Shown here: in pieces, positions 33,721 to 41,573 of the stretch
Layout of the letters: each line of letters begins with the position of its first letter
Position numbering within the stretch: position 1 is the first letter of the stretch
Assembly (NCBI RefSeq): GCF_013416775.1
Contig: NZ_SZVI01000013.1
Location: forward strand, 620,001-684,000
Length of the DNA stretch: 64,000 nt
Reading direction: 5' to 3'
From: Rhodoferax sp. BLA1
GTDB taxonomy: Bacteria; Pseudomonadota; Gammaproteobacteria; Burkholderiales; Burkholderiaceae_C
Position numbers and translations under genes: made by a program
Notes under the pieces: model-generated
The model's input: the letters and a program-made list of their open reading frames with translations, nothing else
What the model was told of the DNA's origin: nothing
The model's database searches: none

Positions 33721-34106
33721 GACCGCACTCCCACCACGTAGCCAGCAATCAGCGCCAGTACAAACAGCACCACCACAAGCTGGCCGGTTTGCAGCAACGT
33801 CAGGCCAAACCGCTCATCCTGCTCGGTAAATCCATCTGGCCTCCAGTGCGGGCCCTGGATCACGCCAGGTGCAAACGGGTGGGTGGGCTGGGGGTAGGCC
33901 TCGCGGGCCACGCCTGGCCGGTCAGTAAACCGACGCTGGCGCTCACCTGGCGTGACGGCCAGCTTGCTGTGGTAACCCACACAGTCCGGGTATTCCTTGG
34001 AAACTTCGCGGGCCTTGTCATACAGGTCCAGCGCATCGCTGGCTTGCACTTCGCGCAGCACGGTGGTGCCATTGGCCAGGGTGATGGTTACGGCAAATTT
34101 CTTCAT
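33717..34106 (-). CDS. Hypothetical early phage membrane protein
   Basis: 129 residues. A small N-terminal alpha/beta domain (MKKFAVTITLANGTTVLREV) is followed by a Pro-rich linker and one C-terminal membrane segment (LLQTGQLVVVLFVLALIAGY). That arrangement predicts a tail-anchored protein with the N-terminus in the cytosol. No family recognised. It lies between the MuB gene and the winged-helix-like gene. Confidence 0.55.
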   Translation of the reverse strand: MKKFAVTITLANGTTVLREVQASDALDLYDKAREVSKEYPDCVGYHSKLAVTPGERQRRFTDRPGVAREAYPQPTHPFAPGVIQGPHWRPDGFTEQDERFGLTLLQTGQLVVVLFVLALIAGYVVGVRS

Positions 34107-34134
34107 GATGAGCCTCCTGGTGTGTGTGTGGGTG

Positions 34135-35079
34135 TCAGGCTGCGCTTTGCAGGCACAGCGCGTCTTTGGCTACGCTGTCCACCAGGGCCACGCTCAAAGG
34201 GCGGCCCCGGCGAAACTCTTTCAGCCCCGCCAGCAGCCCCTCAACCAGCATGCGGGCGCTGCCACGGCTGTGGGCATACAGGCGCTGCACCACCGCGTCA
34301 GGCACTTCCTCGGTGCCCAGGTTGGCCTGCACCAGGGCGGCGGCATCGTCTTCGGTGATGCCACGCACGGTCTCGGGCCAAAAGCCACAGCGGCTGCGGA
34401 TCTGGTCAAACTGGCCCCGCTCGGGCTTGATCAGCCCAGCCAGGTACTCTGTGCCCGCCAGCACGATGCCAATGTTGGCCAGGTCGCGCAGGCGGCGCAG
34501 GGTGTGCAGCTGGTGGGGTGTCAGCGTCTCGGCCTCGTCCACGATCAGCAAGCTGTCCGTGTTGCGCAGCGCGTCCACCACGGCCCGAAACTTGTCGTCA
34601 ATGCTGCCTTTGGCATCCACCCCCACCACCGTGCGGCTCAGCAGCCGCACCAGGCTCTGCGGTGTCATGGTGGGCGTGGCCTCAATCAAAAAGGTGTTGG
34701 GGTTCTTGCGGGCGTAGCGCTTGAGCGCAAAGGTTTTGCCGGTGCCCACAAAGCCGCTGAACACCGCAAAGTTGCGGTAGCGCCGGGCCATGCTGCAGGC
34801 AGCAAAAGCCATTTTGTAGACGCTGGTCTCCACCGCCACGCTGGTGTCTCGGCCACCTTCGTCAAAGTTGCGCATGGCGCTCTCAACATTGGCCAGCAGC
34901 TTGCTCGGGCTGGTGGCGTAGCTGCCTTTGAGGATCTGGTTGAGCGAGCTGCTGCTGATGCGGGCCAGCCGCGCCAGGCTGGCCTGGCTGTATTTGCGCT
35001 CATCCATCCAGGCGCGCATGCGCTCAATCAGGGTTGCGTCGGCAGGCGTGTAGTGGCCTGGCCATGCGGTGGTGGTCAT
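34135..35079 (-). CDS. Transposition ATPase (MuB-like, AAA+)
   Basis: 314 residues. The N-terminal HTH (ERMRAWMDERKYSQASLARL, SLNQILKGSY) is followed by an ATPase with Walker A FVGTGKTFALKRY near residue 112, Walker B SLLIVDEAETLTPHQL near 180 and sensor-1 IVLAGTEYL near 208. This is the MuB architecture: it binds target DNA non-specifically, stimulates MuA and gives target immunity. The ATG overlaps the transposase stop (ATGA). Confidence 0.92.
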   Translation of the reverse strand: MTTTAWPGHYTPADATLIERMRAWMDERKYSQASLARLARISSSSLNQILKGSYATSPSKLLANVESAMRNFDEGGRDTSVAVETSVYKMAFAACSMARRYRNFAVFSGFVGTGKTFALKRYARKNPNTFLIEATPTMTPQSLVRLLSRTVVGVDAKGSIDDKFRAVVDALRNTDSLLIVDEAETLTPHQLHTLRRLRDLANIGIVLAGTEYLAGLIKPERGQFDQIRSRCGFWPETVRGITEDDAAALVQANLGTEEVPDAVVQRLYAHSRGSARMLVEGLLAGLKEFRRGRPLSVALVDSVAKDALCLQSAA

Positions 35080-36809
35080 GCAAGTTCTCCTTCAGGGTTG
35101 TCGTCGGTGGGGGTGTTGCTGCGCTCAAACAGGTCATCAAAGTCCAGGGGCGCATCGGCCAGGAAAAGGCCAGCGTGGTCCAGCAGCAGGTCGAGGTCGT
35201 TCTCGATAACCGCTTGAGCGGTGGCCTCCACGTCGATCACCTGGCCAGCGCGTGCCCTTTGCTCGGCAATCTTTTCTTCCAGGCGTTTGACGGCATCGGC
35301 CGCGCGGTTGGCCCGCTTTTCTTCCATGCGTGTGGTGTCCACAGCGTCAATGGCTGTGACCAGCTGGGCATCACAGATCCAGCGGCCTTGCTCGGTGCGC
35401 ACCACGGCCACGGTGTTGTCCATCAGGTCGTATTCCAGCAGCACCTTGGTGCCGTTGTAGGCCTGCAGATCCGGGTGGCGGTAAATGCGCCACTTGCCAT
35501 GCTGCAGCATGCCCCGGCGCACTGTCAGCAGTGCGGCCTGGCGTTTGAGTTCGCTCACATCGCCAGCCGGTGCCACAGGCACCAGCTCAGCCCACAGGCT
35601 GGCGCGGGTGCGGCTGGCATCCTCTGGGTGCGGGCGCTGGGCGTAGCGGCTCAGCCACTGGTTAAACGCATCGGTGAACTGCGCCAGGCTGGGTAGCTGC
35701 ATGCGCCCAGCGCGCACCTCATTCACCGTGTGGCTAAGTGCCTCAGGGGCCGCGTCGGTACCGCAGTAAAACTGCGGCATCCACAGCTTCAGAAAATCAT
35801 CTTTGACGATCCTGAAAAACCGCTCCACCCATCCTTTACCGTGCGGGTTGCCCGGTATGGCGTGAATGATCTGCTGCACCCCTGCGCGGTTGTAGAAGCC
35901 CACCACCTCGTCACTCATCAGCTTGTTCTTGTAGCCAGAGCCGTTGTCGATGTAGAGGAACAGCGGCACATGCCGGTGGCGGCTAAAACACTCGGCCCAC
36001 ATGTTTTGCACTGCAGTAGTGCCTTCGTGTTCATCAGCCCGCCAGCCCACCACCATGCGGCTGCGCAGGTCAATGGCCACGGTCAGCTCTGGCCGGAACA
36101 GCTTGCCAGTGACCGGGTGCGCCAGATACACGTCAGCGCGGTAGCCGTCGGCCACGTACACGTCGCCCGGCAGGGCGTTTTGGGTGCTGCGTTTCATGAA
36201 CGCTTTTTCGGTTAAGCGGTACAGGTTGCGGCCAATGCGCGCCGGGCTGTTGCGCCCCACCATGGCGGGCACGCTGGTCAGGTAGCCGCGCACCTGCTCA
36301 TAGGTGCAGGCAAAGCCGTCCACCTCGGTCAGCCTGCGCCACACGGTGCTCATGTCGGGCTTACTCGGGTTGTTGAAGTACTCCAGCGCTGGCCCCCACC
36401 AGGCGGGCTGCACGTTGGTGACCTTGCCTTTGTGGTGCTCTATCAAGTCCACCCGTGAGCCACCGTCTTGAATGACCTTGCGCCACTCAAAAATCGGGTT
36501 GCGGGTGGGTGCAGTGCGCCCGGCCTTGGCGCAAGCTTTCAGGGCCAGCACCATGTGTGGGTGCAGTTGACCCAGCTCGTGGCGGGTCAGCATCAGTTCT
36601 ATGGAGCGGTTGGCAGACAAGCCGGTGCGCTCCAGCTCCAGCACATAGCTCACCACATCATGGCGGGCTATGGCTACAGTGCGCTGCGCGTCACTGGCCT
36701 CACGCCAGGGGTCGCGCTGGCGTAGAGCCACCACCTGGCCCACTGGGCGCAGTGCCAGCGGCTGGGCAGGGTCAAGGGGCTGCATAAATGCGGTTGCGGT
36801 GCGTGCCAT
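35076..36809 (-). CDS. DDE transposase (MuA-like)
   Basis: 577 residues. The catalytic core has the three acidic residues in context: DVYVADGYRADVYLAHPVTG (first Asp), VPLFLYIDNGSGYKNKLMSD (second Asp), and NPHGKGWVERFFRIVKDDFL (Glu). A C-terminal Mu-type beta barrel (LKRQAALLTVRRGMLQHGKW, VLLEYDLMDNTVAVV) and a charged helical tail follow that would contact MuB. The N-terminal end-binding region is shorter than in MuA (663 residues). It pairs with MuB in the early operon and should recognise the repeats at the prophage ends. Confidence 0.95.
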   Translation of the reverse strand: MARTATAFMQPLDPAQPLALRPVGQVVALRQRDPWREASDAQRTVAIARHDVVSYVLELERTGLSANRSIELMLTRHELGQLHPHMVLALKACAKAGRTAPTRNPIFEWRKVIQDGGSRVDLIEHHKGKVTNVQPAWWGPALEYFNNPSKPDMSTVWRRLTEVDGFACTYEQVRGYLTSVPAMVGRNSPARIGRNLYRLTEKAFMKRSTQNALPGDVYVADGYRADVYLAHPVTGKLFRPELTVAIDLRSRMVVGWRADEHEGTTAVQNMWAECFSRHRHVPLFLYIDNGSGYKNKLMSDEVVGFYNRAGVQQIIHAIPGNPHGKGWVERFFRIVKDDFLKLWMPQFYCGTDAAPEALSHTVNEVRAGRMQLPSLAQFTDAFNQWLSRYAQRPHPEDASRTRASLWAELVPVAPAGDVSELKRQAALLTVRRGMLQHGKWRIYRHPDLQAYNGTKVLLEYDLMDNTVAVVRTEQGRWICDAQLVTAIDAVDTTRMEEKRANRAADAVKRLEEKIAEQRARAGQVIDVEATAQAVIENDLDLLLDHAGLFLADAPLDFDDLFERSNTPTDDNPEGELA

Positions 36810-36812
36810 GGC

Positions 36813-37817
36813 TTATGCCTTGTTGGCTTTCCCGTCCAGCTTGGCGCCAGTCTTGGCCCCTTTTGGCCGACCCACACCGCGCGGGCCTTCTTGGGCGCGC
36901 AGATCGGCACGGGTGGCTGCAGATACCTTGGCCTGGCTCACCATGGTTTCCCACTCCAGCGTCCAGTGCATCACCTCGTCGGGCGTGAGCATGTTGGGCG
37001 TGGCAGCTTGCTGGGGCATCTGCCGGGGCATGGTGGTGCGCACCTTGTCAAGCAGGGCCGTGACGCGTGCCGCTGCGGCGTGGGTTGCAAACCAGATTTG
37101 TTCCAGGCGCAAAGTCCATTCGGGAGCCTGTGGATCATCTGCCACAACTTCGTCAAACAGGGCGGACAGGCTCTGCAGGTTGATCTCTACGCCCGCCTGG
37201 TAGGCCAGGCATTCATCACGCACCATGTGGGTCAGCGGGTCAAAGTCGCGCTGTACGTCTTTCTTTTTGAGCTTCTGGATCACGGCGTCTCGGTGTTCCA
37301 GCTCGGCTTCAAGGCGCTTGGTGCGTTTGCCCGCTTCTTCCTCCAGTTCCTTGATGCGGGCCCGCAGCGCGCGCACCGACAAGTTGCATAGGTCCGCGTC
37401 TGGCATATCCAGCAAATCAATCAACACTTCGGGGTCTGCGCTGGCCAGTGCCAACACCTTGGTTTTTGGCAGCATCAGAAGCTCAGCGCGCTGTGCTGCG
37501 GGCAGGCTGGTGACGAATTTGGCTGTAGTCATCAGTTCGGCTGCGCGCTGCCGTGATAGACCCATCGCCTCAATCCCGCGCTCAAACTCACCGTGAGCCG
37601 ACTCTGCTTTGATTCCCAGCAGCAAGTAACCGGCCTCTACCGCCAGACGCGCCGCCATGTTGTGTGCCTGTACGGCGCGGGTAATGCGATCACCAATTGG
37701 CCCGGTCATCACCACACCGATTGATTGAGCGGCTTCGGTGTCTTCAACCGTCAAGTCAAATGTCCGCACAGTTCGGACATTTGAAATTTCTGTCGGTGTT
37801 GTATCTTTTTTACTCAC
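36813..37817 (-). CDS. Early phage protein with DUF3102-like N-terminus and coiled coil
   Basis: 334 residues from GTG 37817, supported by GAGGA seven bases upstream. Residues 40-110 resemble DUF3102-type proteins (ARLAVEAGYLLLGIKAESAH, GEFERGIEAMGLSRQRAAEL). A coiled coil covers about 150-195 (RARIKELEEEAGKRTKRLEA) and the C-terminus is Lys/Gly rich. It sits between the CI/Ner regulators and transposase. Its 5' end contains a perfect 11-bp inverted repeat (37756-37784) that may be an operator. Confidence 0.6.
   Translation of the reverse strand: MSKKDTTPTEISNVRTVRTFDLTVEDTEAAQSIGVVMTGPIGDRITRAVQAHNMAARLAVEAGYLLLGIKAESAHGEFERGIEAMGLSRQRAAELMTTAKFVTSLPAAQRAELLMLPKTKVLALASADPEVLIDLLDMPDADLCNLSVRALRARIKELEEEAGKRTKRLEAELEHRDAVIQKLKKKDVQRDFDPLTHMVRDECLAYQAGVEINLQSLSALFDEVVADDPQAPEWTLRLEQIWFATHAAAARVTALLDKVRTTMPRQMPQQAATPNMLTPDEVMHWTLEWETMVSQAKVSAATRADLRAQEGPRGVGRPKGAKTGAKLDGKANKA
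37756..37784. promoter_or_regulatory. Perfect 11-bp inverted repeat inside the start of an early gene
   Basis: TCAAATGTCCG (37756-37766) and CGGACATTTGA (37774-37784) with a 7-base spacer. It lies about 35-60 bases inside the coding sequence, and near it the protein reads VRTVRTFD. Perfect dyads of this length are rare by chance and the position, just downstream of the repressor genes, suits an operator or a protein-binding enhancer. Confidence 0.5.
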
Positions 37818-37827
37818 GATTCAGTCC

Positions 37828-38289
37828 TCAGTTTGTTTCTGCGAAAAGGAACTCCAAGCGCACACCAGCGGCTCGTGCTTTGCACAAATAGTCAGCATTG
37901 GGGGATGCTTCGCCTGTTTCGTACCGAAACTGCGAGCTTTTGCCCACGCCGCATAGCTCGGCAAGTTCCTCCGGGCGCAACCCAAGTCGGGAGCGTTCCA
38001 CCTTGAGTCGCTCACCAAATCCGTGGGGGTCTATCAAGTCAGCCGGCGCGGGAATGACTGATTGATTCGGCGTGGCTTTGCCCAGGATGTGGTCAACATT
38101 CAAGTTCAAATCAGGTCTCTTACCCTTGAGAGCCCATAGTTCTTTCACTGGGAAGGACCCTCTCTTTTTTCTGTCAAAGAACGCCGCCTGGCTTAGGCCA
38201 AGCATCGAAGCTAGGTCTTTGTCGTCATAGACGCTCAGCGCTAACTTCAGACGCAAAGCGGTGTTTTCAAACTCAGTGTTCGGGGTCAT
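37828..38289 (-). CDS. CI-type phage regulator with two HTH regions
   Basis: 153 residues from ATG 38289, overlapping the Ner-like stop (ATGA). Residues 8-75 match the CI-repressor HTH family (LRLKLALSVYDDKDLASMLG, LSQAAFFDRKKRGSFPVKEL, W). A second XRE-type HTH covers about 95-150 (GFGERLKVERSRLGLRPEEL, AELCGVGKSSQFRYETGEAS). It has no peptidase domain, so RecA-driven autocleavage is not expected. It is transcribed with the early genes, so it may act like a Cro/Ner-side regulator and not as the lysogenic repressor. Confidence 0.75.
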   Translation of the reverse strand: MTPNTEFENTALRLKLALSVYDDKDLASMLGLSQAAFFDRKKRGSFPVKELWALKGKRPDLNLNVDHILGKATPNQSVIPAPADLIDPHGFGERLKVERSRLGLRPEELAELCGVGKSSQFRYETGEASPNADYLCKARAAGVRLEFLFAETN

Positions 38290-38522
38290 GCCAGTGCTCC
38301 CGCCGACTTGTTGCGGCGCAACACCAGGCGAGGTTTTGGTGGCCACAGCACTTCCACCGGCTGGCCAACGATCTGCGCAATTCGTTTGGCGATACGCGTC
38401 GATGTGGCGCGCCCGCTGATCACCTGGCTGACAGTGCTACTAGCCACGCCGAGTTCGTCAGCGAGTACAGCGGACGTGACGCCATTCATTCGCATGGCTG
38501 CCTTAATTTGTTCTGGATGCAT
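38286..38522 (-). CDS. Ner-like DNA-binding protein
   Basis: 78 residues from ATG 38522. The start MHPEQIKAAMRMNGVTSAVL and the HTH LADELGVASSTVSQVISGRA are typical of Ner (HTH_35). In Mu, Ner is the first early gene product and turns down early and repressor promoters. Here it is likewise the first gene of the leftward early operon, divergent from an XRE regulator. Confidence 0.87.
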   Translation of the reverse strand: MHPEQIKAAMRMNGVTSAVLADELGVASSTVSQVISGRATSTRIAKRIAQIVGQPVEVLWPPKPRLVLRRNKSAGALA

Positions 38523-38631
38523 ATCTGTTAACCTTTCGCCTAACTTTTTTGGTATCCGCACATGGCGAGTGCGTTAGGTGAATCATAGTCACTATTTTGT
38601 TACCTTGCAATACGTTTTTGGAGAATATTTC
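38523..38631. promoter_or_regulatory. Early/lysogeny switch region with operator-like repeats
   Basis: 109 bases between the divergent Ner-like and XRE genes. An imperfect dyad TTCGCCTAAC (38535-38544) / GTTAGGTGAA (38573-38582) matches at 9 of 10 positions. Related half-sites GTTAACCT and GTTACCTTG lie beside it. Repeated operators shared by the divergent promoters are the expected design for a phage switch. A GGAG before GTG 38632 is the RBS of the rightward gene. Confidence 0.55.
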
Positions 38632-38964
38632 GTGACCATTGGAAAACGATTGAAAGAGGAGCGTGAGCGCCTCACCCTCAGCCAGACATCCTTAGCCGAA
38701 GCTGCAGGCACAACCAAAAAGACTCAAATTGATTACGAGACGGACCGAACACCGCCAAAGGCAAATTACTTAGCTGAGGTGGCTAAGTGGGGGGTGGATG
38801 TGGCCTATGTAATTACCGGTGAGCGGGTTGAGAACGTTGCGTCTACGCCAACCGAGTTGGCCTATTTGCGCAACTGCCGTGCGCTGGCTGAGCACAAAAT
38901 GGCAAAGCTGGGGCTTGATGGTTTGACGTTTCTTCGCCAGTCCAAGGGAATCGAAATCAAATGA
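38632..38964 (+). CDS. XRE-family regulator, candidate lysogeny repressor or antitoxin-like partner
   Basis: 110 residues from GTG 38632, chosen because GGAG lies eight bases upstream; there is no ATG at a sensible place. The XRE HTH is at the N-terminus (TIGKRLKEERERLTLSQTSL, AEAAGTTKKTQIDYETDRTP). It is followed by a short helical tail (TELAYLRNCRALAEHKMAKL). It is divergent from Ner, where the Mu repressor would be, yet its ATGA overlap with a PBECR2-like nuclease-fold gene also resembles a toxin-antitoxin operon. Both roles are possible. Confidence 0.78.
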   Translation: MTIGKRLKEERERLTLSQTSLAEAAGTTKKTQIDYETDRTPPKANYLAEVAKWGVDVAYVITGERVENVASTPTELAYLRNCRALAEHKMAKLGLDGLTFLRQSKGIEIK

Positions 38965-39404
38965 CCTCCAGCCTGGAGGGTGCCCGAGACCTCATCAAGC
39001 ACCGTGATGTGACTGGTGTACTGGTGCACTTCACCCAGCAAGACATTTTTAGACTTGCAAATAACATGGAGCCAGAGCAAAGGCGAGAGCTTCGCGTCGT
39101 AGCCGAAACTATCACCACACCTTCAGAAATATGGCAGCAGTGGGTACGCGACCCGAAAAACTCGGATGGCTGGGTAAAGAAGCGAACCTACTTGCGTGTT
39201 CTTCGGACAGTTGAGCAGGAGTTGACAGGGGACGCCTTAGGCATCGCTGTTGAGTTCATCTACTCCATGCGCTGGGAACTTAGCGGCGTACATCTTTTGC
39301 CGAGTTCTTTGGTCAATGTATCAGGCAATATGGATGAAGTTTTCCGGCAGGGTGATTTGATGTACTCCGCTGAAAAAGCCAAGCACCCGCTTGGCACGCA
39401 ATGA
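38961..39404 (+). CDS. Free-standing PBECR2-like (barnase-EndoU-RelE-type) domain protein
   Basis: 147 residues, no membrane segment. The core TTPSEIWQQWVRD, GWVKKRTYLRV and RQGDLMYSAEK aligns with the C-terminal domain of the MuF protein of the same prophage (QPDEIWWEWVKD, GRWRLKRRYLR, RVGRLVYGKK). That pattern corresponds to the PBECR2 phage nuclease-fold family, known mainly as toxin-like tails of MuF and polyvalent proteins. Here it stands alone, translated with an XRE regulator by ATGA coupling. Nuclease activity and a toxin or exclusion role are inference. The family name is from memory and should be checked by profile search. Confidence 0.6.
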   Translation: MTSSLEGARDLIKHRDVTGVLVHFTQQDIFRLANNMEPEQRRELRVVAETITTPSEIWQQWVRDPKNSDGWVKKRTYLRVLRTVEQELTGDALGIAVEFIYSMRWELSGVHLLPSSLVNVSGNMDEVFRQGDLMYSAEKAKHPLGTQ

Positions 39405-39446
39405 TTCAATAGCCAGTTTTAATCACCCCAAAAAGGGAGCATGCGG

Positions 39447-39908
39447 ATGAACGAGTCCACTCAGCAAATAGCAAAACCCGCCCAGTTAATCCCGTGCCAG
39501 ACTTGCCAGCACCTCATTGGCCCGCAGGCTGAAACATGCCCGCAATGCGGCTCACCGAATAGCTGGATGCATCCAGTGGTTGCAAAGGCAATGAGCAGTG
39601 CGGACAAGCTCACTGTAGAGCGGCGGTTTCAATATTGGGGTAAGGGTGCAGAGGTGTGGGGTGAGTCCGTGTACCACTCCCCAGTGGCCTACCTCGTCAT
39701 GGTTGGCATCCTGGTGGCCATCTTGTTTTCCTCATTGTTTACGTCGATTTTTGGTCCTGCTCTGGGCGGTGTTGGCATGGTGATTTATTGGCGCAGCACA
39801 GCCAAGAAGGAGACTTTTCGCGCGAACCTTGTGACGGGTTCCTGGGAGTCATCCAACGAAAAGTTTTGGCTGCCCGTTCATACGTTTTTATTCCAACCGA
39901 GCAACTGA
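39447..39908 (+). CDS. Zinc-ribbon membrane protein of the lysogeny operon
   Basis: 153 residues from ATG 39447 (GGGAG seven bases before; an ATG at 39441 is too close to it). An N-terminal zinc ribbon (IPCQTCQHLIGPQAETCPQC) is followed by two adjacent hydrophobic stretches (PVAYLVMVGILVAILFSSLF, IFGPALGGVGMVIYW) and a soluble end. It is the third gene after the XRE regulator and is followed by a terminator at 39978, so the three genes look like one transcript expressed in the lysogen. Function unknown; a membrane effector or superinfection-exclusion protein is possible. Confidence 0.6.
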   Translation: MNESTQQIAKPAQLIPCQTCQHLIGPQAETCPQCGSPNSWMHPVVAKAMSSADKLTVERRFQYWGKGAEVWGESVYHSPVAYLVMVGILVAILFSSLFTSIFGPALGGVGMVIYWRSTAKKETFRANLVTGSWESSNEKFWLPVHTFLFQPSN

Positions 39909-39977
39909 GCCACGCACCCCCCTGAAGCGTTTCGCGCGGTTTCCCACGCGCCTTAAATCAACACACTAAAGCCTGTT

Positions 39978-40005
39978 CACCGCATCTTCGCGCGGTGTCT
40001 TTTCG
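39978..40005 (+). terminator. Terminator between lysogeny operon and lysis genes
   Basis: Stem CACCGC (39978-39983) / GCGGTG (39992-39997) with an 8-base loop followed by TCTTTTC. It separates the XRE-PBECR2-zinc ribbon genes from the lysis/packaging block, which therefore needs its own promoter or antitermination. Confidence 0.65.
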
Positions 40006-40033
40006 GCGTATGCCGGGCTTTAGGAGCGTTGGT

Positions 40034-40387
40034 ATGTTTACTTCTCCCCGAATGGTGTTGTGCCTGGTGCTGGGCTTGGCAGCGCTGGTTTTGTGTCTGG
40101 TGTTGCAGCAGGTTATGCCAGGCAGTTTGCTGACCATTACCCTCTACAAAGCGCACTTGATGGCGTTGGGCGGCTGGGGCGGTTACTGGCTTGACCGGAT
40201 GCTTTTCCCCTATGACAGGCCCCACAAGTACCGGGAAATTGAGGAGATAGAAGACCCTACCGAGTCTGATGGACTGCCCGGTGAATATGTCACGGGGTTC
40301 TTTCAATATGGCTCATTCGGACAGGCTACGCTACGGCGCGCCATTGTGGTGGCAGCCTGCCTGATTTGCGTGGCACTGGGGGCCTAG
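40034..40387 (+). CDS. Putative holin-type membrane protein
   Basis: 117 residues from ATG 40034 with GGAG seven bases upstream. There are hydrophobic segments at about 8-28, 38-52 and 98-116. The stretch KAHLMALGGWGGYWLDRMLF followed by PYDRPHKY resembles small holin-like proteins found before the endolysin in Mu-like phages. The position directly before the amidase supports a role in lysis. Confidence 0.6.
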   Translation: MFTSPRMVLCLVLGLAALVLCLVLQQVMPGSLLTITLYKAHLMALGGWGGYWLDRMLFPYDRPHKYREIEEIEDPTESDGLPGEYVTGFFQYGSFGQATLRRAIVVAACLICVALGA

Positions 40388-40388
40388 C

Positions 40389-40982
40389 ATGCGCTTGATT
40401 GACCTGCTGGTTATCCACTGCTCTGCCACGCCATCCGGGCGGCCACTTACGCGCGGTCTGCCTGGTCAGCCCGGCTTCAAAAACTGTGTGCAGATCATTG
40501 ACGAGTGGCACTCGGCACGCGGGTTTCACCGTGCTTTCCAGGCCCGCCGGGCCCAGAACCCGGAGCTGTCGGCCATTGGTTACCACTTCGTGATTGACCT
40601 GGACGGCACCATCCACAGTGGCCGCGCAGTGGCCGAGGTGGGGGCACACGCCCAAGGCCACAACGCCAACAGCATCGGCATCTGCATGATCGGCGGTACC
40701 GAGCGCGACGGCAAATACACAACCGCCCAATGGCGGGCCTTGGCATACGTGGTGCGCGAGCTGACCGACACCTACGCCATCCAGCTCAAGCTGCCCACCC
40801 GCAACGGGGACACAGTCTCTGGCGGCGTCTGTGGGCACCGCGATCTATCGCCCGATGCCAATGGAGACGGCCAGGTCACTGCCGTCGAGTGGCTCAAAAC
40901 CTGCCCTGGCTTCGACGTTGGCGCCTGGCTGTCGACCAATCTGGCGCCTGCCGCCAAAAACGTGCTGGGAGGTGCCGTCTGA
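40389..40982 (+). CDS. N-acetylmuramoyl-L-alanine amidase (endolysin)
   Basis: 197 residues, Amidase_2 fold as in T7 lysozyme. Probable zinc ligands are His in LLVIHCSATP (about 9), His in CGHRDLSPDANGDG (about 149), and Cys in LKTCPGFDVG. The central GYHFVIDLDGTIHSGRAVAE and GICMIGG are conserved. It cuts peptidoglycan at the end of infection. There is no signal peptide, so it depends on the holins encoded on both sides. The stop overlaps the next ATG by one base (TGATG). Confidence 0.92.
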   Translation: MRLIDLLVIHCSATPSGRPLTRGLPGQPGFKNCVQIIDEWHSARGFHRAFQARRAQNPELSAIGYHFVIDLDGTIHSGRAVAEVGAHAQGHNANSIGICMIGGTERDGKYTTAQWRALAYVVRELTDTYAIQLKLPTRNGDTVSGGVCGHRDLSPDANGDGQVTAVEWLKTCPGFDVGAWLSTNLAPAAKNVLGGAV

Positions 40983-41518
40983 TGGACCCCATCTCCATAG
41001 CTCTGGCGCTGGCTCAGTTTGCGCCGTCCATCATGAAATACATGGGCGCTGGTTCCAGCTCGGTAGACACCGCGCAAAAGGTGGTTGACATCGCCCAGAA
41101 CTTGACCGGTGCCGCTGACCCTCAAGAAGCTTTGGCTGCCATCCGCGCCAAGGCCGAGCTGGCCCAGGCCTTTAACCTGGCTGTGCTGGCTGCTGATACA
41201 GACCTGGAAAAGGCGTACCTGACAGATCGCCAAAGCGCGCGGGCCCGTGACATTGCCTACGTTACATCCGGGCGCACCAACAAGCGCGCCGATTTGATGG
41301 TGCTGTGTGACGTGGTCGGTCTGATTGCCTGTTTGGTGGTGCTTTCGTTGTTTCGCAAGGACATCCCGGGCGAGGTGGTCGGCTTGCTCTCAAGCGTTGC
41401 CAGCATCTTCGGTTTGTGTCTGCGCGACGCTCATCAATTTGAATTTGGGTCCAGCCGGGGCAGCCGCGACAAAGATGATTTGCTTGCAGGCATACAAAAA
41501 CCCCAGGCCACCAAGTAA
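40982..41518 (+). CDS. Holin of the 3TM (gene-transfer-release) type
   Basis: 178 residues from ATG 40982. The N-terminus MDPISIALALAQFAPSIMKY is followed by a helical region, then ARDIAYVTSGRTNKRADLMV and two hydrophobic stretches (LCDVVGLIACLVVLSLF, IPGEVVGLLSSVASIFGLCL). It ends in a polar tail (DAHQFEFGSSRGSRDKDD). This resembles the GTA-type 3TM holin family. It follows the amidase gene. Confidence 0.7.
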   Translation: MDPISIALALAQFAPSIMKYMGAGSSSVDTAQKVVDIAQNLTGAADPQEALAAIRAKAELAQAFNLAVLAADTDLEKAYLTDRQSARARDIAYVTSGRTNKRADLMVLCDVVGLIACLVVLSLFRKDIPGEVVGLLSSVASIFGLCLRDAHQFEFGSSRGSRDKDDLLAGIQKPQATK

Positions 41519-41573
41519 CGGCCACCTGTACCCATCCCCGCTTTTCAAGCCAACTACCTTTGAGTGCCAAGCA

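Noticed and set aside
37828-38289. CI-like protein as a LexA-type self-cleaving repressor
   Set aside because: Only two HTH regions are present; no S24 peptidase Ser/Lys region.
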